This document shows positions 34,101-44,460 of a stretch of 64,000 bases of DNA, in pieces (position 1 is the stretch's first letter; every line of letters starts with the position of its first letter). Made by a program: the position numbers and the translations under genes. This DNA is from Morinoia aosen. Taxonomy: Eukaryota > Arthropoda > Malacostraca > Amphipoda > Talitridae. A model generated the notes under the pieces. The model searched no databases. It saw only the letters and a program-made list of their open reading frames with translations, and was not told where the DNA came from. Location: the NCBI GenBank assembly GCA_030386875.1, contig CM059564.1, positions 66,073,936-66,137,935 of the forward strand, read 5' to 3'.

Positions 34101-34829
34101 CGTTAAAGTTATAAAAAATAATACTTAAACATTCAGCAAAGTCGCTGCGCATGTAGAGGTGAATTTCCATATATCTTAGCTCTCGATCAAAGCTGTAAAG
34201 ACATCGTCACTTTTTCGAGCTACGCGAGGCTCGCTGCGAGGGAAGCGAGCGCTTCAGCTCAAAGAAAAGAAAAGAAATTAAAACGGTTTTTTTCCAATAA
34301 AGTTGATACATGAAGTGTATAACATTGGATTTTAAAATGTCCCAACATTAAGATTCTTAGTTGATATTCACACGTGGGTATCGTAATACCCATGTCAATA
34401 GCATACATTATTGTCGAAACAAATGATTGAGAGGAAAGCACGAAGAAATATATTCCCTTCGTTGCGTTAACCTAACTTTGATAATGCATATAAATTTAAG
34501 TAACAAAGGAAACATAATAAAAGGTTTCTGGCTCCAACCTCAACTGCGACACGGTGTCGGTGGGCATCTCCGTTCTACCCACCTACACGGAGCGATTTGT
34601 GAATATTTCTTAAGAGTTCAAATGCAGTAATAATTTGTTTTCGAGCCTAGCCCTATGTGGATCCTTACGTTGTCACGCAAGGATCCACATAGGGCTAAAG
34701 GTAATTCCACAGTGCTAAAGAAAATTCCGTAGCCTTCAGACTGGTGGAGTTCATAGCAGTGATGTGTTATTCACGGTTCATCCGAGCCAGAGCCGCATTC
34801 CGCTCTGCATCAACGACCGACCAGCCCAA
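31178..34829 (+). CDS. Unrecognised multi-exon gene (at least 4 exons, 144 codons seen)
   Basis: Exons are 31178-31238, 31702-31842, 32425-32564 and 34740-34829. All have AG/GT borders, and phases match at every join (1, 1, 0, then 0 out). The protein begins MPPRSVRKVRFVAVICLDSQ, passes HSLLLHVLPVTTNTHAFHWR, APVGVTWQEHTIAGGHTVYE, QDGAVEPRLLLDWNDHTSVA and THVQLHLIRTLGNAIP, and reaches SDVLFTVHPSQSRIPLCIND. Alternating hydrophobic strands suggest a beta-rich, perhaps extracellular, fold. I do not recognise a family. The first exon may extend upstream of the ATG (an acceptor lies at 31175, and the frame is open). The 3' end is unknown; a 33-base candidate exon lies at 36348-36380. A chain of four phase-compatible exons with readable sequence is unlikely by chance, but there is no homology support. 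Confidence 0.6.
32729..32986. repeat. Minisatellite A: 12/15-bp units
   Basis: About twenty units of ACATCAACTGAC (12 bp) or ACAACATCAACTGAC (15 bp) run head to tail. Both lengths are multiples of three, so the plus-strand frame from 32651 reads a TSTD / PSTD / TPTD repeat without stops. It lies in the intron after the third exon of the unrecognised gene. Confidence 0.9.
32987..33238. repeat. Minisatellite B: 14-bp units
   Basis: About eighteen copies of ACATGCACCCCGAC with scattered changes. The unit is not a multiple of three, so each frame cycles through the same 14-codon pattern, and several frames on both strands stay open by composition alone. It abuts minisatellite A directly, sharing the CA-rich bias. 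Confidence 0.9.
33239..33704. other. Intronic or intergenic DNA without features
   Basis: A+T-rich. A 69-codon open frame at 33298 has no recognisable motif and no good splice borders. Nothing else was seen. Confidence 0.4.
33705..34030 (+). mobile_element. tRNA-derived SINE, near full length, with (ATT)n tail
   Basis: A tRNA-like head spans 33726-33807. GCCAG pairs with CTGGC, an A-box-like GATAGCCGTGTGCTATAGG is followed by a GCCGC-CTT-GCGGC stem-loop, and GGGTTCGAAACTCG is a B box. The body contains AAAAATTCCAAGCACAATAC and GGTACCGGTCTTGACC, and it ends with GATGCCTTC and (ATT)n at about 34010-34030. A reverse copy is at 37204-37413. RNA polymerase III transcription and LINE-assisted copying are inferred from the class. 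Confidence 0.85.
34262..34400 (-). repeat. R2 repeat, short copy
   Basis: R2 is a second dispersed repeat. On the plus strand it reads GTTTATTTCCAAGAAAGTTG, ATACATGAAATGTATT and then GCTTTTAAAATTTT. Read on the minus strand, it ends in GGAAATAAA plus an A/T-rich tail, like the 3' end of a retroelement. This copy has AAAGAAAAGAAAAGAAATTA at its border. Other copies are near 48.45, 50.85, 52.1 and 58.35 kb. Confidence 0.6.
34648..34697. repeat. Near-perfect 22-bp palindrome with 6-base loop
   Basis: TAGCCCTATGTGGATCCTTA-CG (34648-34669) is mirrored at 34676-34697 with a single mismatch, around the loop TTGTCA. It lies 43 bases before the fourth exon of the unrecognised gene. It could form a stable hairpin in RNA or be the scar of a mobile element. 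Confidence 0.85.
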
Positions 34830-35660
34830 GTGAGTACTGTAACTTTATCCGACCAACTTAGCCCCATCAACGCCTTCTTCTCAAGCTTATCGTCATGTCA
34901 TCGAAAAAGTACTCTATAGTGTATATTAATCATGTAGCATAGTGTTCTATTTCCATCTGAAGTCCAGGGAAAGTCCACATCATCTCACACCATTGTTTCT
35001 GAATGCTACATGAAAATATTAATATCTCACGGAACGCTTGTGATACTCCTTTAAGAAATTCATCTACATATCGAATAACAAAGAAGATTCCACTTATTCG
35101 TAAATAATATTTATTGCTGTTGGAACTGCATTGTCTGAAAATAATATACTCGTGTGTTAAAGCGTCTCGATCCATTCACAAAGTTTGAATCCTATTTATC
35201 ACTGTAACTTGAATAAAATCAAACAGTTGTCTCACAACGTGGGAGACAACCCATGGTTTGTGAGTGGTGGCTGTCTACTTAAAACATTCGTATATTCGTA
35301 TTATTAAAAAAAAGTTCTGGTCATCATCAGAAATAGCTAACAAGTAAAACAATGAAATAAAAAACACGCTAATAAAAAAGGGAAACACAACAGACATTTG
35401 CTCTACGATACGTGCGCTTCTGCGATCCAGCCACCATGAAGGAACAATTAAAATCGCACAACTGTGAAGCAAGCAGATAGTGACCAAGTGAGGATGACAC
35501 AGTAACGGCACTCCGTCCCACTAGCGAATGTGTTCTTTGGAGTTCGCCTCATCTGCATGAGGACGACTTTCTTTGTTCCAAATTCGAGTTTGTAGGCTTT
35601 GTCAACCATTTCGTCTACAGACAGCTGGCTGATAGGGTACGCTGTTGCCATCATGACTGA
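34830..35660. other. No firm feature
   Basis: On the minus strand, 35650-35448 reads SQLSVDEMVDKAYKLEFG and then TKKVVLMQMRRTPKNTF, which is protein-like but continuous with the frame through minisatellite C. On the plus strand no exon could be joined in phase. I make no gene call. Confidence 0.35.
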
Positions 35661-36126
35661 CGTAGGCAACACGGTTGACTTAGGTAGCACGGTTGACGTA
35701 GGTAGCCCGGTTGACGTAGGTAGCACGGTTGACGTAGGTAGCACGGTTGACGTAGGTAGCCCGGTTGACGTAGGTAGCACGGTTGACGTAGGTAGCACGG
35801 TTGACGTAGGTAGCACGGTTGACGTAGGTAGCACGGTTGACGTAGGTAGCCCGGTTGACGTAGGTAGCATGGTTGACGTAGGTAGCCCGGTTGACGTAGG
35901 TAGCACGGTTGACGTAGGTAGCACGGTTGACGTAGGTAGCCCGGTTGACGTGGGTAGCACGGTTGACGTAGGTAGCCCGGTTGACGCAGGTAGCACGGTT
36001 GACGTAGGTAGCACGGTTGACGTAGGTAGCATGGTTGACGTAGGTAGCACGGTTGACGTAGGTAGCACGGTTGAAAACAGCACAGTTGACATAGGCAGCA
36101 CGGTTAACGCTGGCAACACGGCTACC
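35661..36126. repeat. Minisatellite C: 18-bp units, about 25 copies
   Basis: Units of GGTAGCACGGTTGACGTA with few variants (CCCGG, CATGG, TGGG). The 18-bp period keeps one plus-strand frame open (GSTVDV repeat, frame 35599-36153), and all three minus-strand frames are open (TSTVLP, YVNRAT, RQPCYL). Only one of the three plus frames avoids TAG. Confidence 0.9.
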
Positions 36127-36347
36127 GTTAGTAACAATCAACGCTCACAATAACGCTAGACGACTCAGGAGAGAGCATGGTCGACGTGTACCGTGGGAGA
36201 GAGCGTGTTATCGTGACCTGGTCCGTGCTGCGCGTCAGTGGTGTTGGAGCCACCGCCAGCTTCTGAGTCACTGGCAGTCCAGCGTGCAGCGCTCTGCTCG
36301 TTGCGGCTCCCAGCACCGGCTCCCACATGCTAACATTTATCTTGCAG

Positions 36348-36380
36348 GAGCACGCTCTTGAGGTCTTATGCGGTGGTCCA
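36348..36380 (+). CDS. Candidate 33-base exon of the unrecognised gene
   Basis: A strong acceptor (ATTTATCTTGCAG) and donor (CCA|GTGAGA) enclose 11 codons, EHALEVLCGGP, phase 0 on both sides. This phase is what is needed after the exon ending at 34829. The small size makes a chance match possible. Confidence 0.25.
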
Positions 36381-37203
36381 GTGAGATACGTTTCCATGCA
36401 GTAATCGCAAAGTAAACATATTTTTTGGATTTCCTAGGATGTTTTATCGAGACGAAACAGACATTAAAACCTGCACGGTTTGCTGACATGATGAAAGTGA
36501 AGCTGCTAACGTCGAAAATTCTTGTTGAAAATGAACCGGTTACTACCTTGACCTGAAGTGGTTTTTTGAAGCGCTGTAGCGTCGTACATGTGATACATCC
36601 AGGCGTTAACAATGAACTATAGAAGTTTGTACATGACGGCCCTGTAGTGTGTCGTTGAGGCAGAAGTTTACGGGCAAACTTTGAAAAAAGGAGTGCTTGT
36701 GAGAGATAAATTTCGGTGTTTTTACGGCTCTTGTAAGCCTGTGTGCCTTGAAAATCTGTGGTGTAACCGACCTAGGACCTGGTGACCAAATTTCCACCCA
36801 CTAGTTGGGATAATAAATATGTGCTACATGCAATACACTACAAACTAATTGCACTGAGTGATTCGGCTCACCCAGTCATGGCTTCATTTATATACTTGCT
36901 TAGGATGAACCATATGGTGTATTATAATATATTTTATATTATATCTACAGTAATGGAAACTGCTTTTACGTGTAAAAATTCAAATCACAAGTATTTGAAC
37001 GATAGAAAATGTGTGAACCTTGAACTAAAATGTGACTTTTATTTAAAAAATTAAACCCTTAATTGTGACGGTGTTATGGTTTCCAGATTTTCACAAGTGG
37101 CTGAATGTGCTCTCTGCTGGAGAAATGTGCTGCACTTTACGCTGCCTGGATATTTAGCTGGGATGAGTACGACGGGTATGTCAGCAGGGTGCGGAGTGAG
37201 TAT
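36381..37203. other. Spacer ending in degenerate minisatellite-D-like units
   Basis: A+T-rich, without a gene call. Its last 60 bases (about 37145-37203) resemble decayed units of minisatellite D, with GGGATGAGTA and GGGTGCGGAGTGAGTATA. Confidence 0.4.
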
Positions 37204-37413
37204 AATGAAGGCATCTACGGATGCTTTATTTCCAATCAAGCCTGATACATATCACCTTGTACATTGGATTTTCAAATGCCTGATAACTAACGCGAGGACG
37301 CCATTACGCTTTCCCCCGGTCAAGACCGGTACCCATTTGACACACCTGGGTAGAGTGGGGTATTGTGCTTGGAATTTTTCTCCTATACCCAACAGAGAAA
37401 ATCGCCACTGCCA
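37204..37413 (-). mobile_element. tRNA-derived SINE, reverse copy, truncated at its 5' end
   Basis: This is the reverse complement of the SINE at 33.7 kb, from its 3' end (GAAGGCATCTACGGATGC) back to the GCCACTGCCAGC region; the tRNA-like head is missing. It is inserted in degenerate minisatellite-D units: AGTATA precedes and AGTACA follows, a likely target duplication. Beyond it, at 37414-37495, D-like units resume (GGATGCGGGATGAGCG). Confidence 0.8.
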
Positions 37414-37495
37414 GCAGTACAGCGGGGTGCAGGGTAAGGACAGTGGGAATGTCTCTGGGATGCGGGATGAGCGTAGTGTCAGCAAGATGCGATAA

Positions 37496-38114
37496 TGTGC
37501 TTCCTGACTATTTCGATGACCTTTCAGGTAAGGTTACTTAATATCATCACCCTCATAAATTTTGATAGGTCGTCTTTACGCATCATCTTATTTCCACAGA
37601 CGCAGGATAAACGTCAGGTCGTCGTCATGATGCTATACTGCAAGAATGTATGTTCCGTGATTTCGCTTTGTTCGTATCCTGGGCTTGCGTACTTTTGGTT
37701 TTCCAAAATAATTGAGTACATCTTTTCAATGTAATTTTGGCCATCGTGACCTTTTCATTGTCACTTAAATGTTTCATCAATCAATCTCAAGACTTCATAT
37801 TTCAGTGCATCATCAGCAATAAATTATTACTTTAACAAGTTATTCCTAACTCAATAACAGTGGTAATTAAAGATCATCCATTAATTAATTAATTAAGCCT
37901 CATTTTATGATATGATTCACCATTGAAACAAGGTTTTACGTAGCGGAGAGTGAATATTTTTCATCTCGATCTCATCTCGGGAAGAGCAATCCGAGCGTCC
38001 TCTACTGTCACACTCGAACATTATCCTTTGTTCGGATAGTAATGGCAACAGCATTTTTATGCATGGAGAGTTGTGAGATGACTCATAACAAGGAATGGGT
38101 ATGAACAAGGGATG
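37496..38114. other. No feature seen
   Basis: A+T-rich spacer between the reverse SINE and minisatellite D. Only short open frames without motifs are present. Confidence 0.4.
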
Positions 38115-40590
38115 GGTTTACAGGGTGCGGAATGAGTATAGCGGGAACGAAAGCAAGGTGCGGGATGAGTATAGCGGAGTTCCAGCGTGGTGCGGGATGA
38201 GTATAGCGGAGTTCCAGCGTGGTGCAAGATGAGTATAGCGGGAACGTAAGCAAGGTGCGGGATGAGTATAGCGGAGTTCCAGCGTGGTGCGAGATGAGTA
38301 TAGCGGGAACGTAAGCAAGGTGCGGGATGAGTATAGCGGAGTTCCAGCGTGGTGCGAGATGAGTATAGCGGAGTTCCAGCGTGGTGCGAGATGAGTATAG
38401 CGGAGTTCCAGCGAGGTGCGGGATGAGTATAGCGGGAACGTAAGCAAGGTGCGGGATGAGCATAGCGGAGTTATAGCGTGGTGCGGGATGAGTATAACGG
38501 AGTTCCAGCGTGGTGCGGGATGAGTATAGCGGGAACGTAAGCAAGGTGCGGGATGAGTATAGCGGAGTTCCAGCGTGGTGCGGGATGAGTATAACGGAGT
38601 TCCAGCGTGGTGCGGGATGAGTGTAGCGGGAATGTAAGCAAGGTGCGGGATGAGTATAGCGGAGTTCCAGCGAGGTGCGGGATGAGTATAGCGGGAACGT
38701 AAGCAAGGTGCGGGATCAGTTTAGCGTAGTTCCAGCGTGGTGCGGGATGAGTATAACGGAGTTCCAGCGTGGTGCGGGATGAGTATAGCGGGAATATAAG
38801 CAAGGTGCGGGATGAGTATAGCGGAGTTCCAGCGAGGTGCGGGATGAGTATAGCGGGAACGTAAGCAAGGTGCGGGATGAGTTTAGCGGAGTTCCAGCGT
38901 GGTGCGGGATGAGTATAGCGGGAATGTAAGCAAGGTGCGGGATGAGTATAGCGGAGTTCCAGCGAGGTGCGGGATGAGTATAGCGGGAACGTAAGCAAGG
39001 TGCGGGATGAGTTTAGTGTAGTTCCAGCGTGGTGCGGGATGAGTATAACGTAGTTCCAGCGTGGTGCGGGATGAGTATAGTGGGAATGTAAGCAAGGTGC
39101 GGGATGAGTATAGCGGAGTTCCAGCGAGGTGCGGGATGAGTATAGCGTAGTACCAGCGTGGTGCGGGATGAGTATAGCGGGAATATAAGCAAGGTGCGGG
39201 ATGAGTATAGCGGAGTTCCAGCGTGGTGCGGGATGAGTATAGCGGGAATGTAAGCAAGGTGCGGGATGAGTTTAGCGTAGTTCCAGCGAGGTGCGAGATG
39301 AGTATAGCGGAGTTCCAGCGTGGTGCGGGATGAGTATAGCGGGAATGTAAGCAAGGTGCGGGATGAGTATAGCGGAGTTCCAGCGAGGTGCGGGATGAGT
39401 ATAGCGGGAACGTAAGCAAGGTGCGGGATGAGTTTAGTGTAGTTCCAGCGTGGTGCGGGATGAGTATAACGTAGTTCCAGCGTGGTGCGGGATGAGTACA
39501 GTGGGAATGTAAGCAAGGTGCGGGATGAGTATAGCGGAGTTCCAGCGAGGTGCGGGATGAGTATAGCGTAGTACCAGCGTGGTGCGGGATGAGTATAGCG
39601 GGAATGTAAGCAAGGTGCGGGATGAGTATAGCGGAGTTCCAGCGAGGTGCGGCATGAGTATAGCGGGAACGTAAGCAAGGTGCGGGATGAGTTTAGCGTA
39701 GTTCCAGCGTGGTGCGGGATGAGTATAACGTAGTTCCAGCGTGGTGCGGGATGAGTATAGCGGGAATGTAAGCAAGGTTCGGGATGAGTATAGCGGAGTT
39801 CCAGCGTGGTGCGGGATGAGTATAGCGGGAATGTAAGCAAGGTGCGGGATGAGTATAGCGGAGTTCCAGCGAGGTGCGGGATGAGTATAGCGTAGTTCCA
39901 GCGTGGTGCGGGATGAGTATAGCGGGAATGTAAGCAAGGTGCGGGATGAGTATAGCGGAGTTCCAGCGAGGTGCGGGATGAGTATAGCGTAGTTCCAGCG
40001 TGGTGCGGGATGAGTATAGCGGGAATGTAAGCAAGGTGCGGGATGAGTATAGCGGAGTTCCAGCGAGGTGCGGGATGAGTATAGCGTAGTTCCAGCGTGG
40101 TGCGGGATGAGTATAGCGGGAATGTAAGCAAGGTGCGGGATGAGTATAGCGGAGTTCCAGCGAGGTGCGGGATGAGTATAGCGTAGTTCCAGCGTGGTGC
40201 GGGATGAGTATAGCGGGAATGTAAGCAAGGTGCGGGATGAGTATAGCGGAGTTCCAGCGAGGTGCGGGATGAGTATAGCGTAGTTCCAGCGTGGTGCGGG
40301 ATGAGTATAGCGGGAATGTAAGCAAGGTGCGGGATGAGTATAGCGGAGTTCCAGCGAGGTGCGGGATGAGTATAGCATAGTTCCAGCGTGGTGCGGGATG
40401 AGTATAGCGGGAATGTAAGCAAGGTGCGGGATGAGTATAGCGGAGTTCCAGCGAGGTGCGGGATGAGTATAGCGTAGTTCCAGCGTCCATGGTGCGGGAT
40501 GAGTATAGCGGGAACGTAAGCAAGGTGCGGGATGAGTATAGCGTAGTTCCAGCGAGGTGCGGGATGAGTATAGCGGGAACGTAAGCTAAG
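38115..40590. repeat. Minisatellite D: 32/33-bp units with a 97-bp higher-order period
   Basis: Two unit types alternate: GGTGCGGGATGAGTATAGCG + GAGTTCCAGCGT (32 bp), and GGTGCGGGATGAGTATAGCG + GGAACGTAAGCAA (33 bp). At 39.83-40.44 kb, blocks of one 33-bp and two 32-bp units repeat every 97 bp with almost no change, so recent amplification is likely. All minus-strand frames are open for long stretches (up to 533 codons), but one repeat is read in three phases. The array is about 2.5 kb and is the largest here. Confidence 0.95.
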
Positions 40591-40887
40591 CGGAATGCGG
40601 TTTGAGTATGGCAAGTGTACAACAAAAATATACTAAAAATAAATCAATAAATTCATGGATCAGTTTTCATTGCATATTATGATACCAAGGAACGCAAATG
40701 TATATCCTGCATTAGCATATAGCAAATGACACATTTAAACACCCTCGGGAAAGCCGAACACAAAGACGCTCATGCACGACTGAACATCGGACAACATGGC
40801 AGAGAAACGGCGATGTTTGCACAGCTCTGGCGAGAAGCAGCGAGTGTCTCAACTGCCGTTGATGGTCGCAGGCGGTGGTGAAGTGCT

Positions 40888-41352
40888 GCTGCAGACTACT
40901 GCCTCAGCTGCTGCACCAGACTACTGCCTCAGCTGCTGCACCAGACTACTGCCTCAGCTGCTGCTGCAGACACTGCCTCAGCTGCTGCAGCAGACTACTG
41001 CCTCAGCTGCTGCACCAGACTACTGCCTCAGCTGCTGCACCAGACTACTGCCTCAGCTGCTGCTCCAGACTACTGCCTTAGCTGCTGCACCAGACTACTG
41101 CCTCAGCTGCTGCTCCAGACTACTGCCTTAGCTGCTGCACCAGACTACTGCCTCAGCTGCTGCACCAGACTACTGCCTCAGCTGCTGCACCAGACTACTG
41201 CCTTAGCTGCTGCACCAGACTACTGCCTCAGCTGCTGCACCAGACTACTGCCTTAGCTGCTGCACCAGACTACTGCCTCAGCTGCTGCTCCAGACTACTG
41301 CCTTAGCTGCTGCACCAGACTACTGCCTCAGCTGCTGCACCAGACTACTGAG
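40888..41352. repeat. Minisatellite E: 25-bp units, about 18 copies
   Basis: Units of CAGACTACTGCCTCAGCTGC + TGCAC, with CTC/CTT and CAC/CTC variants. The array ends with CAGACTACTGAGGCAGTAGT, a short palindrome made by an inverted unit. It is preceded by an ATG-started frame at 40796 (MAEKRRCLHSSGEKQR) that runs into the array; this is not considered a gene. Confidence 0.9.
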
Positions 41353-43870
41353 GCAGTAGTCAGCTGGTTTATTTTTATTTTTGGTTTCTACGTTTCTGGG
41401 CTTAGGTTCTTAAATTGGATCTAGGTATGTATTTGTGCTGATCTTTACTTTCTTTTACCCCATGATATTCATGCATGAATTTAGTGTAATATTGATAGCT
41501 TTCAAACATTGTTAAATAACTCAACTATTATTTTTTTCCATAACAGTTTGAAGAGGTAGAACTTAAGTACTTATACCGCACTTACAGTTCAGTTGATGCT
41601 GCAAATAATTTTTCAAAAAATTTAGGAAAAGAAAGACGACATATACTGCAAAACACGCCACACCCACTCAGTGTACGAGCGGGTTCAATGGAACATCGAG
41701 TTGAACAGGGTGGCCCATTAGTAACTCATCCGCTTTAAAAATTGATACTATGAAAACCACGAAACAAAACCATGAAAATTGATAATATGAAAACCATGAA
41801 ACAAAGAGAGGTCGAGATAATTTACACCGATGCAGGAGAGCTTAGAATTCCTTTGTAAGATAGGTGTGGAATAGAATATTTTTTACTCGACTCCCAATAT
41901 TGCTGAAAGGAACACTTTTTTCTTAAATGGTACTGTTTATTACTTTGCCTTTGACCTCTAGAGTGCTGGTGTTAAATCCTTGAGAGATGTAGTGTTTTAA
42001 TTCCTGTAGGGTATCAGCTTTTTTATTATAATTATTACGTTATCTAGTTTAACAATCCCTAGCCACAATGAAAAGAATCTCAATAGAGCGAACAAAAGGA
42101 AGCATTGAGTATGGACTTCAGAAAACGGAAACCCTATACAAAAGGTGTGTTCTAAAACAGGATATACACGGAAACAAACAGCAAGTTAGGAAGGAAGGGG
42201 AAAAATGACGAAAAAGATGTAGCGAAACAGGCACAAAATCTGAAAGAAGAAGGAAAGTGGTCACAAAAGATAAAAGTCCTTAAGCCCTATCCAGAGCTTG
42301 AGCAACCAAAAAGAACATTCCCCTGGATATACCAGTCTCATTAGAACGCGTTTGATCAACCTATGAAGCCTAAGCCAATTATTAATCCTGAGCCGCGTTA
42401 GGGATCAAGTTTGTTGACATGAACTCTTTCCTTCAATCATTTCCAAAGGAAGAGATCACGATAAGCTGAATTTAGAGATAGAGGTGACCACAACACGTCA
42501 TCGCGACGGGAAATTAATCGGTGTACAAAACTTGTTTTTAGCATAATATTAGACCTTTGAGTTTAAGAAAAGCCTTAAAAGGGGAAAGATTTAATTTAAA
42601 ACTTCCCACAACCTCCTGATGCGCCAGTAAAAGATTACAATCACGCCAAAGACTGTGGCACTTCCAGATGACAGTCCAACATAACTGAAAAAGAATTCGT
42701 GCTAAAGGTTTTAGGTTACCTACTTAGTATATAAATTAAACGCTCTCGGGTATTTTTACAATTTATGAGATTACATATCAGACCGCTACGTTACATACAC
42801 ACCTATCAGGCCAGCAGGTTTAATCTTGGACCACTACGAGAGCAAGTTATTAAGCGACGCAGTTGAGGTGGTAGGTTTGATGTGCGGAGTTCGGCCGATG
42901 GCAATAGAGCCGGATTAAGAAGTGCGGTCTCGGGGTGACCTCAAAGTATTCTACAGAAACATAGATATTTGAATAAGTTAGTTAAAAATAAATAAATACT
43001 AATTGCACTTATTTCATTTCGATCAGGATATACTAAGTATTAATGAATAAAAGTTAAATCTTGTTCCAACCTTGAAATTTAATGGGCACATTTCAAGAGG
43101 TATCATATAAAGGCCTTAAGAGGAAAATCTAGAAAGTTGAAGTACGAGAAGACTTAGTACTTTTTAAAGTTTATAATATTAGTGTTATTAGAACATCAAC
43201 TTTTCATTATGAAATAAAGTAGAATTTTATTTAGGTTCTCAACACTAATAGGAAAGTAATAAGGAACTTCAGAACAGGAGCATAAGGAAATACCCATAAC
43301 AGGGTACGAAACATATTAGGCCTTTCGTTAAAAGTTATGAAGGAGGGTAACTATGCAACAGTAACGTAAATTATAGTAAATAAAAACCTAGAGAGTGATC
43401 ATTCAAACACAAAAATAAAGAATAACGAAAATTCGGACAAAAATGGTTAAGTGATCTGTCCAGAACCACTCTCCTTAACCACTTTACCCCCCAAACACGT
43501 TAATTTTGTACGGCTCCGTTACTTTTTCTTTCAGTGATAACTTAAGAACTACTTAATTCTAACAATAGCTATAGACTCTCCCGTAGGAAGAGGCGTAGCT
43601 TCACCTTGTTGAAATTGGGTATTCTTAGTTCTGGGTATTCCCTGTTGAAACTGGGTATTTTTCAAGTAGCAGATATGCTAGAAGGATCAGCCTGTATCGG
43701 TTTCCGTTCAGGACAACGTGCCCCATGCGAACCTTTTTCTTTATTATTGAACCTAAACCAATAAAATTTGGTATACTGATAGGAAATGCAATTGTAAATC
43801 GATTATCCTCATAGAAAAAGTGCGATTTTCCTGAAAAGAAAATGGGAAATCAAAGAAAACGACGTTATAG
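41353..43870. other. A+T-rich intergenic DNA, no gene seen
   Basis: Two and a half kilobases with short frames only, no motif and no convincing splice-bounded segment. An AAACCATGAAA..TTGATA(CTA)TGAAAACC block is doubled near 41740-41800. Confidence 0.4.
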
Positions 43871-44190
43871 GGGGGTTTCAAAATGCTTCTTGTCCGACAG
43901 TTTTTAAGATACAATAATGATTTTGGTATCATTGGATGCGGAAAGACGTGGACATTCCAAATAGCTCAACGGTTTTCTCCAATTTTTTAATTTGAAATAA
44001 AATAAAAAAATTCGAAAACAAACTCTGTCATGGAAAAAATTCGGATTTATGACATCATAACTTTTGAACATATATTCATTGTGAAAAACCATTTAGCGAT
44101 TTGGAATTTCCACGTCTTTCCGCATCCAATGATACCAAAATCATCACTGTAGCTCACAAACTGTAGGAGAAGAAGCATTTTGAAACCCTA
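43871..44190. mobile_element. TIR element (MITE-like), about 95-bp arms
   Basis: The left arm (GGGTTTCAAAATGCTTCTTG and on, through GATTTTGGTATCATTGGATG and CGGAAAGACGTGG) is the reverse complement of the right arm ending near 44190. About 120 bases separate the arms. There is no coding capacity. Flanks do not give a clear target duplication. Confidence 0.75.
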
Positions 44191-44460
44191 AAATCCATTG
44201 TTTACATTAAAAGCAAAACAAAGAAACATAAACAATTGTAATTTAAATTTCTTAAAAATTTTTGGTTCAGGTTAGACCCCTGAAGTCATTATAGAGTAAT
44301 AGAGAGACATAGGAGATGACATAGCAACGTCAAGGTGTGAAGAAAGTGCCAAGGGGGAGGTGTAACATGATAAAATACCCCTTCCCCCTCCCCTCCCCCC
44401 CATTCTTCAAACCCCCGTAGCGGGCGAATGTGTGAACGTACGAGTCTCATTTTTTCACAG

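Noticed and set aside
38115..40590. A CRISPR array
   Set aside because: Repeats are contiguous with no unique spacers, and the setting is an animal genome.
39013..40614. 533-codon minus-strand open frame over minisatellite D
   Set aside because: A 97-bp period that is not a multiple of three leaves all three minus frames open. This is a composition effect and not a gene.
40796..41131. Cys/Leu/Gln-rich open frame over minisatellite E
   Set aside because: It is explained by a stop-free 25-bp repeat; the non-repeat start is only about 30 codons and has no recognisable features.
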